A DNA stretch of 64,000 nucleotides from Billgrantia gudaonensis (GTDB lineage: Bacteria; Pseudomonadota; Gammaproteobacteria; Pseudomonadales; Halomonadaceae), in contig NZ_FNES01000006.1 of assembly GCF_900100195.1 (NCBI RefSeq), positions 1 to 64,000 on the forward strand. Direction: 5' to 3'. Below the pieces are notes generated by a model that was not told the DNA's origin, did no database searches, and saw only the letters and a list, made by a program, of their open reading frames with translations. Below are positions 27,323-35,297 of the stretch, piece by piece (position 1 is the stretch's first letter; every line of letters starts with the position of its first letter). The position numbers and the translations under genes are program-made.

Positions 27323-28369
27323 ATGACGACTACTAGCAAGAGCACCAGCCGCAAGCTGACCATCGCCCGGGCCATGGCCGAGGCCATGGCCCAGGAAATG
27401 CGCCTCGACCCGCGGGTCTTCGTGATGGGCGAGGACGTGGGCCCCCTGGGTGGAGTTTTCGGTAACACCCGTGGCCTGTTCGAGGAGTTCGGCGCCGAGC
27501 GCGTGCGCGACACGCCGATCTCCGAGACCGCCTTCATCGGCGCCGCCGTGGGGGCCGCCTCCGACGGCATGCGTCCCATCGTCGAGCTGATGTTCGTCGA
27601 CTTCTTCGGCGTGTGCATGGACGCCATCTACAACCTGATGGCCAAGAACACCTACTTCTCCGGCGGCAAGGTCAAGGTACCGCTGGTGCTGATGACCTCC
27701 ACCGGCGGCGGCTATTCCGACGCCGGCCAGCACTCCCAGTGCCTCTATGGCACCTTCGCCCACTTGCCGGGCATGAAGGTGGTGGCGCCCAGCAACGCCT
27801 ATGACGCCAAAGGGCTGATGACGGCAGCGATACGCGACGACAACCCGGTGGTGTTCATGTATCACAAGTCGCTTCAGGGAATGGGCTGGCTGGGCACCGA
27901 GAAGGGTGCCACCGTTCCGGTGCCCGAGGAGAGCTATACGGTAGAGATCGGCAAGGCCGCCGTGGTGCGTGAGGGCCACGACGTGACGTTGGCTAGCCTC
28001 GCCGCTGGGGTGCATCACTGCTTGCGTGCGGCCAAGATTCTGGAGGAAGGGGGCTTCTCCGCCGAGGTGGTCGACCTGCGCAGCCTGGTACCGCTCGACC
28101 GCGAGACGTTGCGTGAATCGGTGGCCAAGACCGGCCGCCTGATCGTGGTCGATGAGGACTACCACAGCTATGGCGTCAGCGGCGAGATCATCGCCAGCGT
28201 AGCCGAGTACTCCGGCTGCCGGCTCAAGGCCGCCCCCCAGCGCGTGGCCTATCCGGACATTCCGATCCCCTTCGCGCCGACGATGGAGCAGTGGGCGCTG
28301 CCCAATGCAGACAAGGTCGTTGCCGCCTTTCACGAGATGATGAAAGAGAACCGAGGAGAGAATTCATGA
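27323..28369 (+). CDS. 2-oxoacid/acetoin dehydrogenase E1 beta subunit
   Basis: 348 residues of the transketolase-like E1 beta family: VFVMGEDVGPLGGVFG at the N-terminus, RVRDTPISETAFIGAAVGAA (thiamine-diphosphate pyrimidine domain) and VEDLRSLVPLD-like VVDLRSLVPLDRETL in the C-terminal domain. It completes the E1 heterotetramer with the preceding gene. I start at ATG 27323, after AGGAGA, rather than at a far-upstream start that would overlap E1 alpha. Its stop overlaps the lipoyl gene by four bases. Confidence 0.92.
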   Translation: MTTTSKSTSRKLTIARAMAEAMAQEMRLDPRVFVMGEDVGPLGGVFGNTRGLFEEFGAERVRDTPISETAFIGAAVGAASDGMRPIVELMFVDFFGVCMDAIYNLMAKNTYFSGGKVKVPLVLMTSTGGGYSDAGQHSQCLYGTFAHLPGMKVVAPSNAYDAKGLMTAAIRDDNPVVFMYHKSLQGMGWLGTEKGATVPVPEESYTVEIGKAAVVREGHDVTLASLAAGVHHCLRAAKILEEGGFSAEVVDLRSLVPLDRETLRESVAKTGRLIVVDEDYHSYGVSGEIIASVAEYSGCRLKAAPQRVAYPDIPIPFAPTMEQWALPNADKVVAAFHEMMKENRGENS

Positions 28370-28602
28370 CGTCCGATATCCGTGTGCCGGAAGATCTGTG
28401 GGAAGGCGACACGGAAGGCGTGATCACCGCCTGGCTGGTCGATGACGGCGCTACGGTGGCTCAGGGGGACCTGATCGCTGAAATGATGGTTGAGAAAGCG
28501 CAGTACGAGATCGAAGCGCCGGTCTCGGGGCGGCTCGTCATCGCCAAGGAAGAAGATGAGGTGGTAGCCAAGGGAGCCGTCATCGCTACTGTGGAGACCT
28601 GA
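28366..28602 (+). CDS. Stand-alone lipoyl-domain protein
   Basis: 78 residues, a single biotinyl/lipoyl domain and nothing else. The lipoyl-lysine hairpin is MMVEKAQYEIEAP with K44 as the expected attachment site, and the mirror strand GRLVIAKEEDEVVAKG follows. It should carry the acyl group on a swinging lipoyl arm for the E1 pair. Normally such a domain is fused to an E2 acyltransferase; here the gene stops and no E2 or E3 follows. It is translationally coupled to E1 beta by ATGA. Confidence 0.88.
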   Translation: MTSDIRVPEDLWEGDTEGVITAWLVDDGATVAQGDLIAEMMVEKAQYEIEAPVSGRLVIAKEEDEVVAKGAVIATVET

Positions 28603-28684
28603 AAGCCCATGAAGATCGAGATGACGACTCGCCTCGCTTGCCTCGTCCCTGGAGTGTCGGGTCGGCGCTCGCGATGAGGCGGTG

Positions 28685-29446
28685 ATGAGCGCCAGCATGG
28701 AGACTTTCGAGCTACAGCGACTTACGGTCGAAACCGGCCTCGCGCTCGAGGAGACGCTGCTGGAATCGATCTGCCAGGGCGAGAGCCGCTTCGGCCTGGT
28801 GGCCTGGTCGCCCACCGATCGGGCGCTAGTGATGCCGCGCCGCCACGAGCGCGTGGCGGGCTTTCCCGAGGCGCGCCGCGCCCTGAGCGAGAGGGGCTGG
28901 CCGATCCGCTTTCGCGCCACCGGCGGCACGCCGGTGCCCCAGTCGCCGGCGGTGGTCAACGTGGCGTTGGCGCTGCGCTGTCAGGTGGGCAGCTCAGCGG
29001 CCCACCTGGAATGGGGCTATCACCGCCTTGGCGATCCCTGGTGCGCCTGGCTCGCGGCGCTGGGCGTCCGGTACGTCGATCTGGGCTCGGCCCCGGGGGC
29101 CTACTGCGACGGGCGCTTCAACGTGCGCATCGGCGGACGCAAGCTGGTCGGCACCGCCCAGCGCTGGCGACGGGTTCGCGGCAGCCGCGATATGGCCATG
29201 CTCGCCCACGGCGCCATGCAGGTGGGCGATACCCCCGAGGCGCTGGTCGCGGTGGTCAATGCCTACCAGGCGACCGTCGGCGACCCGCAGCGCTTTGCGG
29301 CAGGTAGCCACGTCGCGCTGAGCCAGGCATTGCCCGACCTCGCTCCGGAGGCCGCGCTGCCGGAGTTGCTCGAGCGGCTGGTGGCTACACCTCATGCTCA
29401 TGGAGTGCAGCCAGTCACTGGCGATAGGGGAGAGGCGAGGTCGTGA
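28685..29446 (+). CDS. Lipoate-protein ligase-like protein
   Basis: 253 residues of the BPL/LplA/LipB fold. RATGGTPVPQSPAVVNVAL matches the RR.TGG..V lipoyl-AMP loop, but a glutamine replaces the usual histidine. FNVRIGGRKLVGTAQR holds the catalytic-type lysine. It may lipoylate the small lipoyl protein encoded just before it, an inference from neighbourhood. The ATG at 28685 follows GAGG; a GTG at 28682 is directly before it. Confidence 0.72.
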   Translation: MSASMETFELQRLTVETGLALEETLLESICQGESRFGLVAWSPTDRALVMPRRHERVAGFPEARRALSERGWPIRFRATGGTPVPQSPAVVNVALALRCQVGSSAAHLEWGYHRLGDPWCAWLAALGVRYVDLGSAPGAYCDGRFNVRIGGRKLVGTAQRWRRVRGSRDMAMLAHGAMQVGDTPEALVAVVNAYQATVGDPQRFAAGSHVALSQALPDLAPEAALPELLERLVATPHAHGVQPVTGDRGEARS

Positions 29447-29463
29447 TCGTCTCGGCCATCCGC

Positions 29464-29937
29464 TCACAGCAGCAGGTCACCCTCCAGGGGCACGAAGCGC
29501 GTGGCCGATTGGATCAGGGCCCCGGCGGTGAGCGCAGGGACGCCATAGACCTCGACCTCCACGCCGTGCTCGAGACGCAGGGTCTCGGCCAGCAGCGCGA
29601 AGTCGCCATCGCCTGAGGCCAGTACCACCACGTCGGCTCGTCCGGCGTGTTTCACCGCATCCAGGGTGATGCCCACGTCCCAGTCGCCCTTGGCCGAGCC
29701 GTCGGCCCGTTGGATGAAGGGCTTTAGCTTCACCTCGAAGCCGATGGCCCGAAGGATGTTCTGGAACTGGCGCTGCTTCTCGTCGCCGCGGTCGATGGCG
29801 TAGGCGAACGCTCCGGTCGCCCGGCGCCCTTCGGTCGCCCGGGCCCAGAGGGTGTTGTAGTCGATATGCCGACCGTAGGCATGGCGAGCGGTGTAATACA
29901 GGTTCTGCACGTCCACCAATAGCAGTACGTTCTGCAT
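29464..29937 (-). CDS. NYN/LabA-type (DUF88) PIN-fold putative RNase
   Basis: 157 residues. LLVDVQNLYYTARHAYG at the N-terminus holds the first acidic site, KGDWDVGITLDA the middle aspartates, and VVLASGDGDFALLAETL the last cluster: the four-acid arrangement of NYN nucleases. It lies convergent with the lipoate-ligase-like gene, separated by 17 bp. Family members degrade or process RNA; no partner is visible here. Confidence 0.83.
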   Translation of the reverse strand: MQNVLLLVDVQNLYYTARHAYGRHIDYNTLWARATEGRRATGAFAYAIDRGDEKQRQFQNILRAIGFEVKLKPFIQRADGSAKGDWDVGITLDAVKHAGRADVVVLASGDGDFALLAETLRLEHGVEVEVYGVPALTAGALIQSATRFVPLEGDLLL

Positions 29938-30129
29938 GATGAGGAACCTTTGGGTGATGAGGTGCGTCGTCCTGGGTGGTCGCTAGTCGTCTAGCGACCA
30001 TGAGTGCACGGTAACTGCTAGAACTGATAGTGACAGCGTCTCGGCCAGTGAGTTGGGTGGATGCTGTCTGTGGGCGCCGCGATCAGTGGCTGCGGCGCTT
30101 CCCCTGACATAGCACTGGGAGGTACCGCC

Positions 30130-31002
30130 ATGAATACAACAACAGACCAGCATGTCAGCGAATACGTGGCCTTCTGGAACGATACCCTGGCGGAGAAGTT
30201 CGAGCGTTTCCAGGAGATTCTGATGAATGGCCTTAGCTACCACAGTCGGGTTCCCTTGGAGAAACTCGATGTCCCGGCGGGTTCGCGCATCCTCGATGTG
30301 GGTTGCGGCTGGGGCGATACCGCCATCGAACTGGCGTGCAAGACCGGTCCCCAGGGGCAGGTGCTGGGGATGGACTGCGTCGAACCGTTTCTCGAGGAAG
30401 GTCGTTATCGGGCGGCGCAGAACGGCTTGGGCAATGTGCGGTTCGTGGCCGCCGACGTGGAGCGATACCCCTTCGAGCCACGCTATGACCTGTGTTTCTC
30501 GCGCTTCGGCATGATGTTCTTCGAGCACCCCGTGGTGGCCATGCGCAACATCAACAAGGCGTTGCGGCCGGGCGGCGAGCTGATGTTCATCGTGTGGCGC
30601 GACATCGAGGACAACCCCTGGCTGGGGCTGCCCAAACAGGTGGTGCTGGACTTTCTGCCGCCTCCCGGCGAAGACGCCCGCACCTGCGGCCCGGGGCCCT
30701 TCTCCATGGCCAACCCGGACGTGGTCGGCCAGCAGCTGGAGATCGCCGGCTTCGAGGCGATCGAATTCGAGCGCAACGACGGTCCCGTGGAGGTTGGCGA
30801 CTCGGTGGAGAATGCCATGCGCTTCCAGCTCGCCCTGGGACCGGCGGGGGAGGTGTTCCGCGAGGCGGGCGAGGAAGCGGAACGCCAGCGTCCGCAGATC
30901 GAGGAGGCATTGCGCGATGCCCTGGCCCCCTATGAGCAGGAGGGCAAGATCGTGATGGGCTCGAGTTCGTGGACCATCACCGCTCGCAAGCCGGAAGCCT
31001 GA
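30130..31002 (+). CDS. Class I SAM-dependent methyltransferase
   Basis: 290 residues. Motif I is ILDVGCGWGDTAIELA near residue 55; the acidic post-I strand (GMDCVEPFLEEG) and motif II (YDLCFSRFGMMFF) follow in order, as in Rossmann-fold methyltransferases of the UbiE/COQ5 broad class. The acceptor is unknown. I start at ATG 30130, where GGGAGG gives a good ribosome binding site, rather than at 30061. A strong terminator follows. Confidence 0.85.
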   Translation: MNTTTDQHVSEYVAFWNDTLAEKFERFQEILMNGLSYHSRVPLEKLDVPAGSRILDVGCGWGDTAIELACKTGPQGQVLGMDCVEPFLEEGRYRAAQNGLGNVRFVAADVERYPFEPRYDLCFSRFGMMFFEHPVVAMRNINKALRPGGELMFIVWRDIEDNPWLGLPKQVVLDFLPPPGEDARTCGPGPFSMANPDVVGQQLEIAGFEAIEFERNDGPVEVGDSVENAMRFQLALGPAGEVFREAGEEAERQRPQIEEALRDALAPYEQEGKIVMGSSSWTITARKPEA

Positions 31003-31040
31003 GCTCGCCCCGCCCGGGCTGATCCGCGGCGACGAGAAGT

Positions 31041-31069
31041 GGCCCGCCAGGCAACTGGCGGGCCGTTTT
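31041..31069 (+). terminator. Rho-independent terminator after the methyltransferase gene
   Basis: GGCCCGCCAG and CTGGCGGGCC form a perfect ten-base stem with a GCAA loop, followed by GTTTT. It also lies just past the convergent hydrolase gene, so it may serve both. Confidence 0.9.
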
Positions 31070-31077
31070 CGTCCACC

Positions 31078-32631
31078 CTACCGTGGCGGTTCGATCACCC
31101 AGGACTCCAGGGCGACTTCGTCCTTGCAGCTGTCGTCGACGCGGGCGTAGGGATCCGCCAGGAAGGCATCGATCATGGTCGAGCGGCACTCGTTGACCGG
31201 GCTGTGGCCGAGGCCCTGGAACTCGACGAACTGCAGGTTGGGCATGCCCTTGGCGATGTGCTCGCTCCAACGCGTGCCGCAGCAGGGGTCCATCTGGCCG
31301 TGGATGGCGAGCGCGGGTGTCTCGGTTTGAGGCGGGTCGTTGTGTGCGGCGGGCACGTCGCCGTCCTCGCCCCACCAGGCGCATAGCCACGGCGGCTCGA
31401 AGCCGAGCACGGCCGGTTCGCGCTGCACCGCGGCGATGGAGTCCTCCGGCGTGGGGCGGTTGTTGCCCATGTCGCTGCACACGTGGGACAGGAAGTAGCC
31501 CAGCGCATAGTTGGGCGCGCTGGGGTCGGGGTTGTAGTCATCGAGCAGGAAGAAGTCGTGCAGGCGCGAGTAGTCGCCCGCCTCGATGTCCGCGAGCAGG
31601 CTCGGCAGCTCGGCATAAGCGGCGGGCAGCATCAGGTAGAGGGTGTCGAGGAAGGCGGCGCCGTCGAAGTAGAGGCGCTTCTCGCTGCCGTCGCGCTCCT
31701 CGACGGTGGCTACGTAGGGGTGGCCGTCCAGGGTGCGGCGAGCGCGGTCGATGGCCTGCAGCCAGTCGGGCAGCAGCTCCCGGCATGCCGGCTCGTCGGC
31801 TACGCAGCGTGCCAGCACATCGGTGAAGGTCTGCTTGGCGGTGTAGAACTCGTCGACCGGTGGACGGTTGCGCAGGTGGCTGAACCAGGGCCAGCCGAAG
31901 ATCGCCGCGCGCACGCTCTCGGGGTGATATTGGATGAAGGAGAGCGCCGTGCCGCTGCCGGTCGAGGAGCCGAAGGCATCGAGGGTGTCATAGTCGAGGA
32001 GGCGACGGATCTCGTCGACGTCGCGCGAGACGCTGTACTGGTTGTACTGGGTGACGTCGATGCCTTCGTCGGTGAGCTTGTCGTAGCATGCCGTGACCTG
32101 CGGGGCGATCGCCTCGAGGCGCTCCATGGGGTCGAGCGAGGCGGTGATTGCCGGCGTGTGAATGATGTTGTGATAGGGCGAGACGGCTGCGTAGTCGGGG
32201 CACTCCAGCGTCGGCTCGGCATGGATGAAGCCACGGTGGTCCATTGTCACCAGGGTGCGTTCTCCGACGTCGTCGAGCAGTTGTTCGAGATAGCCGCGGT
32301 TATCGAGCGATGAGTAGCCGGGGCCACCGGGGAAGAAGAATACGGGCACTTCGCCACCCTCGGCATGCTCGGGCTGGAATACCGCGACGGGCAAGGCGAC
32401 GCTGTTGCCGTTGGGCTCGTCCCAGTTCTCCTCGCCGTGGAAGGTGTAGCACTCTGCATCCAGTTCGTTGAGCGTCTCAGTGGCGCACTCGGTAGACTCG
32501 AGGCGTGGCAGTCGATCGTCATCCGACGACTGTGCGAGAGCGGAAAGAGAGGCGGTGGATAGGGTTAACACAAGGGCGCCGGGCAGCAGCCAGGTCCGGG
32601 GCGCGCCGTTCGATGAGGAGAGGGGGCGCAT
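31078..32631 (-). CDS. Secreted alpha/beta hydrolase (proline iminopeptidase/TAP-like)
   Basis: 517 residues with a signal peptide of about 30 residues (LLPGALVLTLSTASLSALAQ). FFFPGGPGYSSLD is the oxyanion-hole region; the nucleophile elbow is FGSSTGSG (G-x-S-x-G); a late aspartate lies in GQMDPCCGTRW and the histidine in QGLGHSPVNEC, as in TAP-like peptidases. It should be exported and hydrolyse peptides or esters. I start at ATG 32631 (GGTGA upstream) over a TTG 12 bases earlier. Several cysteines suggest disulfides. Confidence 0.83.
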   Translation of the reverse strand: MRPLSSSNGAPRTWLLPGALVLTLSTASLSALAQSSDDDRLPRLESTECATETLNELDAECYTFHGEENWDEPNGNSVALPVAVFQPEHAEGGEVPVFFFPGGPGYSSLDNRGYLEQLLDDVGERTLVTMDHRGFIHAEPTLECPDYAAVSPYHNIIHTPAITASLDPMERLEAIAPQVTACYDKLTDEGIDVTQYNQYSVSRDVDEIRRLLDYDTLDAFGSSTGSGTALSFIQYHPESVRAAIFGWPWFSHLRNRPPVDEFYTAKQTFTDVLARCVADEPACRELLPDWLQAIDRARRTLDGHPYVATVEERDGSEKRLYFDGAAFLDTLYLMLPAAYAELPSLLADIEAGDYSRLHDFFLLDDYNPDPSAPNYALGYFLSHVCSDMGNNRPTPEDSIAAVQREPAVLGFEPPWLCAWWGEDGDVPAAHNDPPQTETPALAIHGQMDPCCGTRWSEHIAKGMPNLQFVEFQGLGHSPVNECRSTMIDAFLADPYARVDDSCKDEVALESWVIEPPR

Positions 32632-32974
32632 GGCGGTCACCAAGGGTTATTGTTGGAAGAGTGTGGGCCATTACATCATCCATAGAAGCTAGTGGTGGTA
32701 GGTGATGGGGTCAAACGGCGGACGCCGGCCGCGGCCCGGTGTCATGCAGGCCTCGAGGAGGCTCGGGCGACGAGGCCACTTGCGCCGGTTCGGCGGTGAG
32801 CCCGAAGCGGTCCGAAATGGCGAGCCGATGCGACCCGAAGCTTCGGCACGGAACCATGAATGTCATGCATTCGATGTTCGCTCTCGGCCCGTCGATCGTG
32901 TCGTGATTTCATTTGACGGGGGACAAGACTGAGTCATGATGAAGAATAGACCGGTCGGTCTGCACGGAGTGCCC
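32632..32974. other. Intergenic region holding the tetR promoter, no gene seen
   Basis: This 343-bp gap contains a short open frame (32702-32932) without a ribosome binding site or family-like composition, which I do not accept. Its right end carries the promoter and operator listed separately. Confidence 0.6.
32913..32961 (+). promoter_or_regulatory. tetR promoter with NemR-like operator
   Basis: TTGACG (32913-32918), a 16-bp spacer and CATGAT (32935-32940) make a plausible promoter. Immediately downstream AGACC-GGTC-GGTCT (32948-32961) is a perfect dyad of the form bound by NemR (TAGACC-N4-GGTCTA). It sits between the transcription start and the repressor's start codon, which implies autorepression. 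Confidence 0.7.
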
Positions 32975-33550
32975 ATGACACGAAGCACCAAGGAGCGATT
33001 GCTGGAAGCGGGACTCGGCATGCTTCTACAGCACGGCTACAACGACCTGGGGATTCAGGCCCTGCTCGAGAAGACGCAGACGCCGAAGGGCTCCTTCTAT
33101 CACCATTTCAAGAGCAAGGAGGACTTCGCGCTGCAGGTCATCGACCGCTACATGGTCGATGTCCACAAGGGCCTGGACCTGTCCCTGGGCAATTCGTCGC
33201 TGCCGCCCCTGGACCGGGTGCGGCGCTTCTTCGAGCTATCGCGGGACAAGTATCGGGATGAGGGGTATCTGGGGTGCCTGCTGGGCGGGGTCGGTCAGGA
33301 ACTCTCGGGAGTGAGCGAGGTGTTCCGGCGCAAGATCGAGACCTGCTTCAACGCCATTGCCGAACGTGTCGCCGAATGCCTGGAGGAGGCTCGCCAACGC
33401 GGGGACTTGCCACCCGATCGCGACCCACGAAAGCTGGCCAACCTGCTGGTGGACTGCTGGGAAGGCGCCGCGCTGCGCAGCCGCCTGCGAGGGGCCCCCG
33501 ATCCCTTGGATGCGATGCTCGACTTCTACTTTTCGGCCGCTGCACGTTAG
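32975..33550 (+). CDS. TetR-family repressor, NemR-like
   Basis: 191 residues. The N-terminal HTH (TKERLLEAGLGMLLQHGYNDLGIQALLEK, TPKGSFYHHFKSKEDF) matches the NemR/AcuR branch, and the GYLGCLLGGVGQE stretch near residue 95 is where this branch keeps its redox-active cysteine. It probably senses electrophiles or bleach-type stress and represses itself and perhaps the following globin. I start at ATG 32975, with GGAG five bases upstream and the operator before it; an upstream ATG would place the operator inside the gene. Confidence 0.86.
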   Translation: MTRSTKERLLEAGLGMLLQHGYNDLGIQALLEKTQTPKGSFYHHFKSKEDFALQVIDRYMVDVHKGLDLSLGNSSLPPLDRVRRFFELSRDKYRDEGYLGCLLGGVGQELSGVSEVFRRKIETCFNAIAERVAECLEEARQRGDLPPDRDPRKLANLLVDCWEGAALRSRLRGAPDPLDAMLDFYFSAAAR

Positions 33551-33662
33551 GGCATTTTTCCGGGCCGAAGTCTGTACCGACTGGTCTGTTCGCAGGCCGG
33601 GCCTTCGCCCGGTCCGGACACCAGCGACTAGGGCCGGTTCGATCCGGTCCGGGAGGTGCAAG

Positions 33663-34040
33663 ATGAGCAGTGCAACCCTGTACGAGCGTCTCGGCGGCGA
33701 GAGCGGCATTGCCGCTCTGGTCGACGATATCGTCGAGGCGCACATGCAGAACCCGACGATCCAGGCCCGTTACCTGCCGACTCGAGACGATCCGGTGCAT
33801 TTCGAGGAATTGAAAGGTCATCTGCGTGATTTCCTTTCCGCCGGCAGCGGTGGGCCCGCGGAGTACCGGGGGAGGAGCATGCCCGAAGCGCATCGTGGCA
33901 TGAACATCGGCGAGGCCGAGTACATGGCCGTCACGGACGACATTCTGGCGGTGCTCGATCGCCACGGCGTGGATCCCCAGACCCGCCAGGAGATGCTGGG
34001 CATCGCCTACTCGCTCAAGGACGAGATCATGCATCTGTGA
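33663..34040 (+). CDS. Truncated haemoglobin (group 1-like)
   Basis: 125 residues with the 2-on-2 globin pattern: YERLGGESGIAALVDDIVE at the start, FEELKGHLRDFLSAGSGGPAEY in the middle, and the proximal histidine region MPEAHRGMNIGEAEY. Such globins bind oxygen or NO and detoxify it or sense it. GGAGG lies seven bases before the ATG. A weak half-match to the upstream operator (TACC-N4-GGTCT, 33575-33587) lies in the gap, so it may share regulation with the NemR-like gene. Confidence 0.88.
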   Translation: MSSATLYERLGGESGIAALVDDIVEAHMQNPTIQARYLPTRDDPVHFEELKGHLRDFLSAGSGGPAEYRGRSMPEAHRGMNIGEAEYMAVTDDILAVLDRHGVDPQTRQEMLGIAYSLKDEIMHL

Positions 34041-34166
34041 CGCCAGGAAGACATTCCTTCCGGCTGGGGAAGAAACCGTAGCGCATGGGATGACTGCGCT
34101 TGCCGCCGAACGGATCGGCCAGGGATGGCCCGCTTGCGGCTCGGTGTGATGAGGTCGGTCATGGGG

Positions 34167-34448
34167 CTACAGCCATTCCCTGGTCATCTCGCCAACGCGG
34201 CCATCGACGCTGCGCAGCAGCCTCTCTTCTATTTCGTTGCACAGTGACTCGACCTTTTGCGACTCCTGCGCCACCACCACGAACGTCCATTCGCTGGCAT
34301 CCAGCCGGTCCCGCTCGCCGCTCTCGCACACGGCGACGGCGGGGTTGCGTCCGAAGCGCTCGTGAATGCCACCCATGCGCTGACGCTTCTCCTTGAGTGA
34401 GCGGCAGCCGGGCAGGGAAATCGAGACGGTCAGGATGGCAATGTGCAT
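34167..34448 (-). CDS. DUF503 family protein (YlxP-like)
   Basis: 93 residues. MHIAILTVSISLPGCRSLKEKRQ is nearly the family signature, in which the SLKEKR motif is conserved, and FVVVAQESQKVESLC completes the ferredoxin-like fold. Function is unknown; relatives lie near ribosome-maturation genes in Firmicutes. It is separated from tag by 73 bp on the same strand. Confidence 0.85.
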   Translation of the reverse strand: MHIAILTVSISLPGCRSLKEKRQRMGGIHERFGRNPAVAVCESGERDRLDASEWTFVVVAQESQKVESLCNEIEERLLRSVDGRVGEMTREWL

Positions 34449-34521
34449 CGGCGCACCTCTCCTTCGCTATTCCTCTTCCCTTCGACATGGCCGCTGGGCC
34501 AACAGCACGGCGCTGCGACGG

Positions 34522-35133
34522 TCAACGCTCGGGACGCGTGAACGCCCGGCGGGCGTGGGCCACGTCGTTTCTGAGGAAGCAGTCCTCGGCATGATCGTTG
34601 ATCAACCCCATCGACTGCATGAAGGCGTACAGGGTGGTCGGACCCACGAATCGCCAGCCGCGGCGTTTCAGCTCCTTGGATAGTGCATGAGATTCCGCAC
34701 AGGTAGTGAGCGTCTGCGGAGCCGGCAGGGCTTCGGGGTCGGGTTCGTAGCGCCACAGGAAGGCGGCTAACGAGCCTTCCCGCTCGATGAGTTCTCGAGC
34801 GCGCCGCGCGTTGTTGATCACCGCTTCGATCTTGCCGCGGTGACGGATGATGCCGGGGTCGGCCAGCAGGCGTTCCACGTCGTTCTCGTCGAAGTGCGCG
34901 ACTTCCTCGACGTCGAAATCGCGGAAGGCGGCGCGAAAGTTCTCACGCTTGTTGAGGATGGTGCGCCAGTTGAGACCGGCCTGGAAACCCTCCAGGCACA
35001 GTTTCTCGAACAACCGCCGGTCGTCACTGACCGGAAAACCCCATTCGCGGTCGTGGTAATCGGTCAGTTCCGGCACGCTTCCGCACCAGAGGCAACGTGG
35101 CTGCCCGTCGGGGCCGGTGATCGTGGTGGTCAT
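34522..35133 (-). CDS. tag: DNA-3-methyladenine glycosylase I
   Basis: 203 residues. CLWCGSVPELTDYHDREWGFP holds the zinc-site cysteine and base-binding residues; FEKLCLEGFQAGLNWRTIL and FVGPTTLYAFMQSMGLINDH are the other Tag hallmarks, including the late zinc-site histidine. It removes 3-methyladenine from alkylated DNA. I start at ATG 35133, which follows AAGGAA, and which gives the normal Tag N-terminus. Confidence 0.94.
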   Translation of the reverse strand: MTTTITGPDGQPRCLWCGSVPELTDYHDREWGFPVSDDRRLFEKLCLEGFQAGLNWRTILNKRENFRAAFRDFDVEEVAHFDENDVERLLADPGIIRHRGKIEAVINNARRARELIEREGSLAAFLWRYEPDPEALPAPQTLTTCAESHALSKELKRRGWRFVGPTTLYAFMQSMGLINDHAEDCFLRNDVAHARRAFTRPER

Positions 35134-35266
35134 GACTCGCGTTTCCTTGGCGTAGTGGCTTGCGATACCTGGCAATCACTACCACAGATTCTGCCTGCTG
35201 TCCGACCGATGCCGAAGCCTCGGCCGATGATGGCGAAGCGTGCGGCAGTTGGAAAGGGGTGGAATA

Positions 35267-35289
35267 GGGGCCGCGCTGGGCGCGGCCCC
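35267..35289 (-). terminator. Hairpin terminator after the phosphodiesterase gene
   Basis: GGGGCCGCGC and GCGCGGCCCC make a ten-base perfect stem with a three-base loop, eight bases after the stop codon of the gene on its right. Confidence 0.75.
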
Positions 35290-35297
35290 GATGGGGG

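Noticed and set aside
32702-32932. 76-codon open frame between the hydrolase and tetR genes
   Set aside because: No ribosome binding site, arginine-rich random-like composition, and it ends inside the tetR promoter region.
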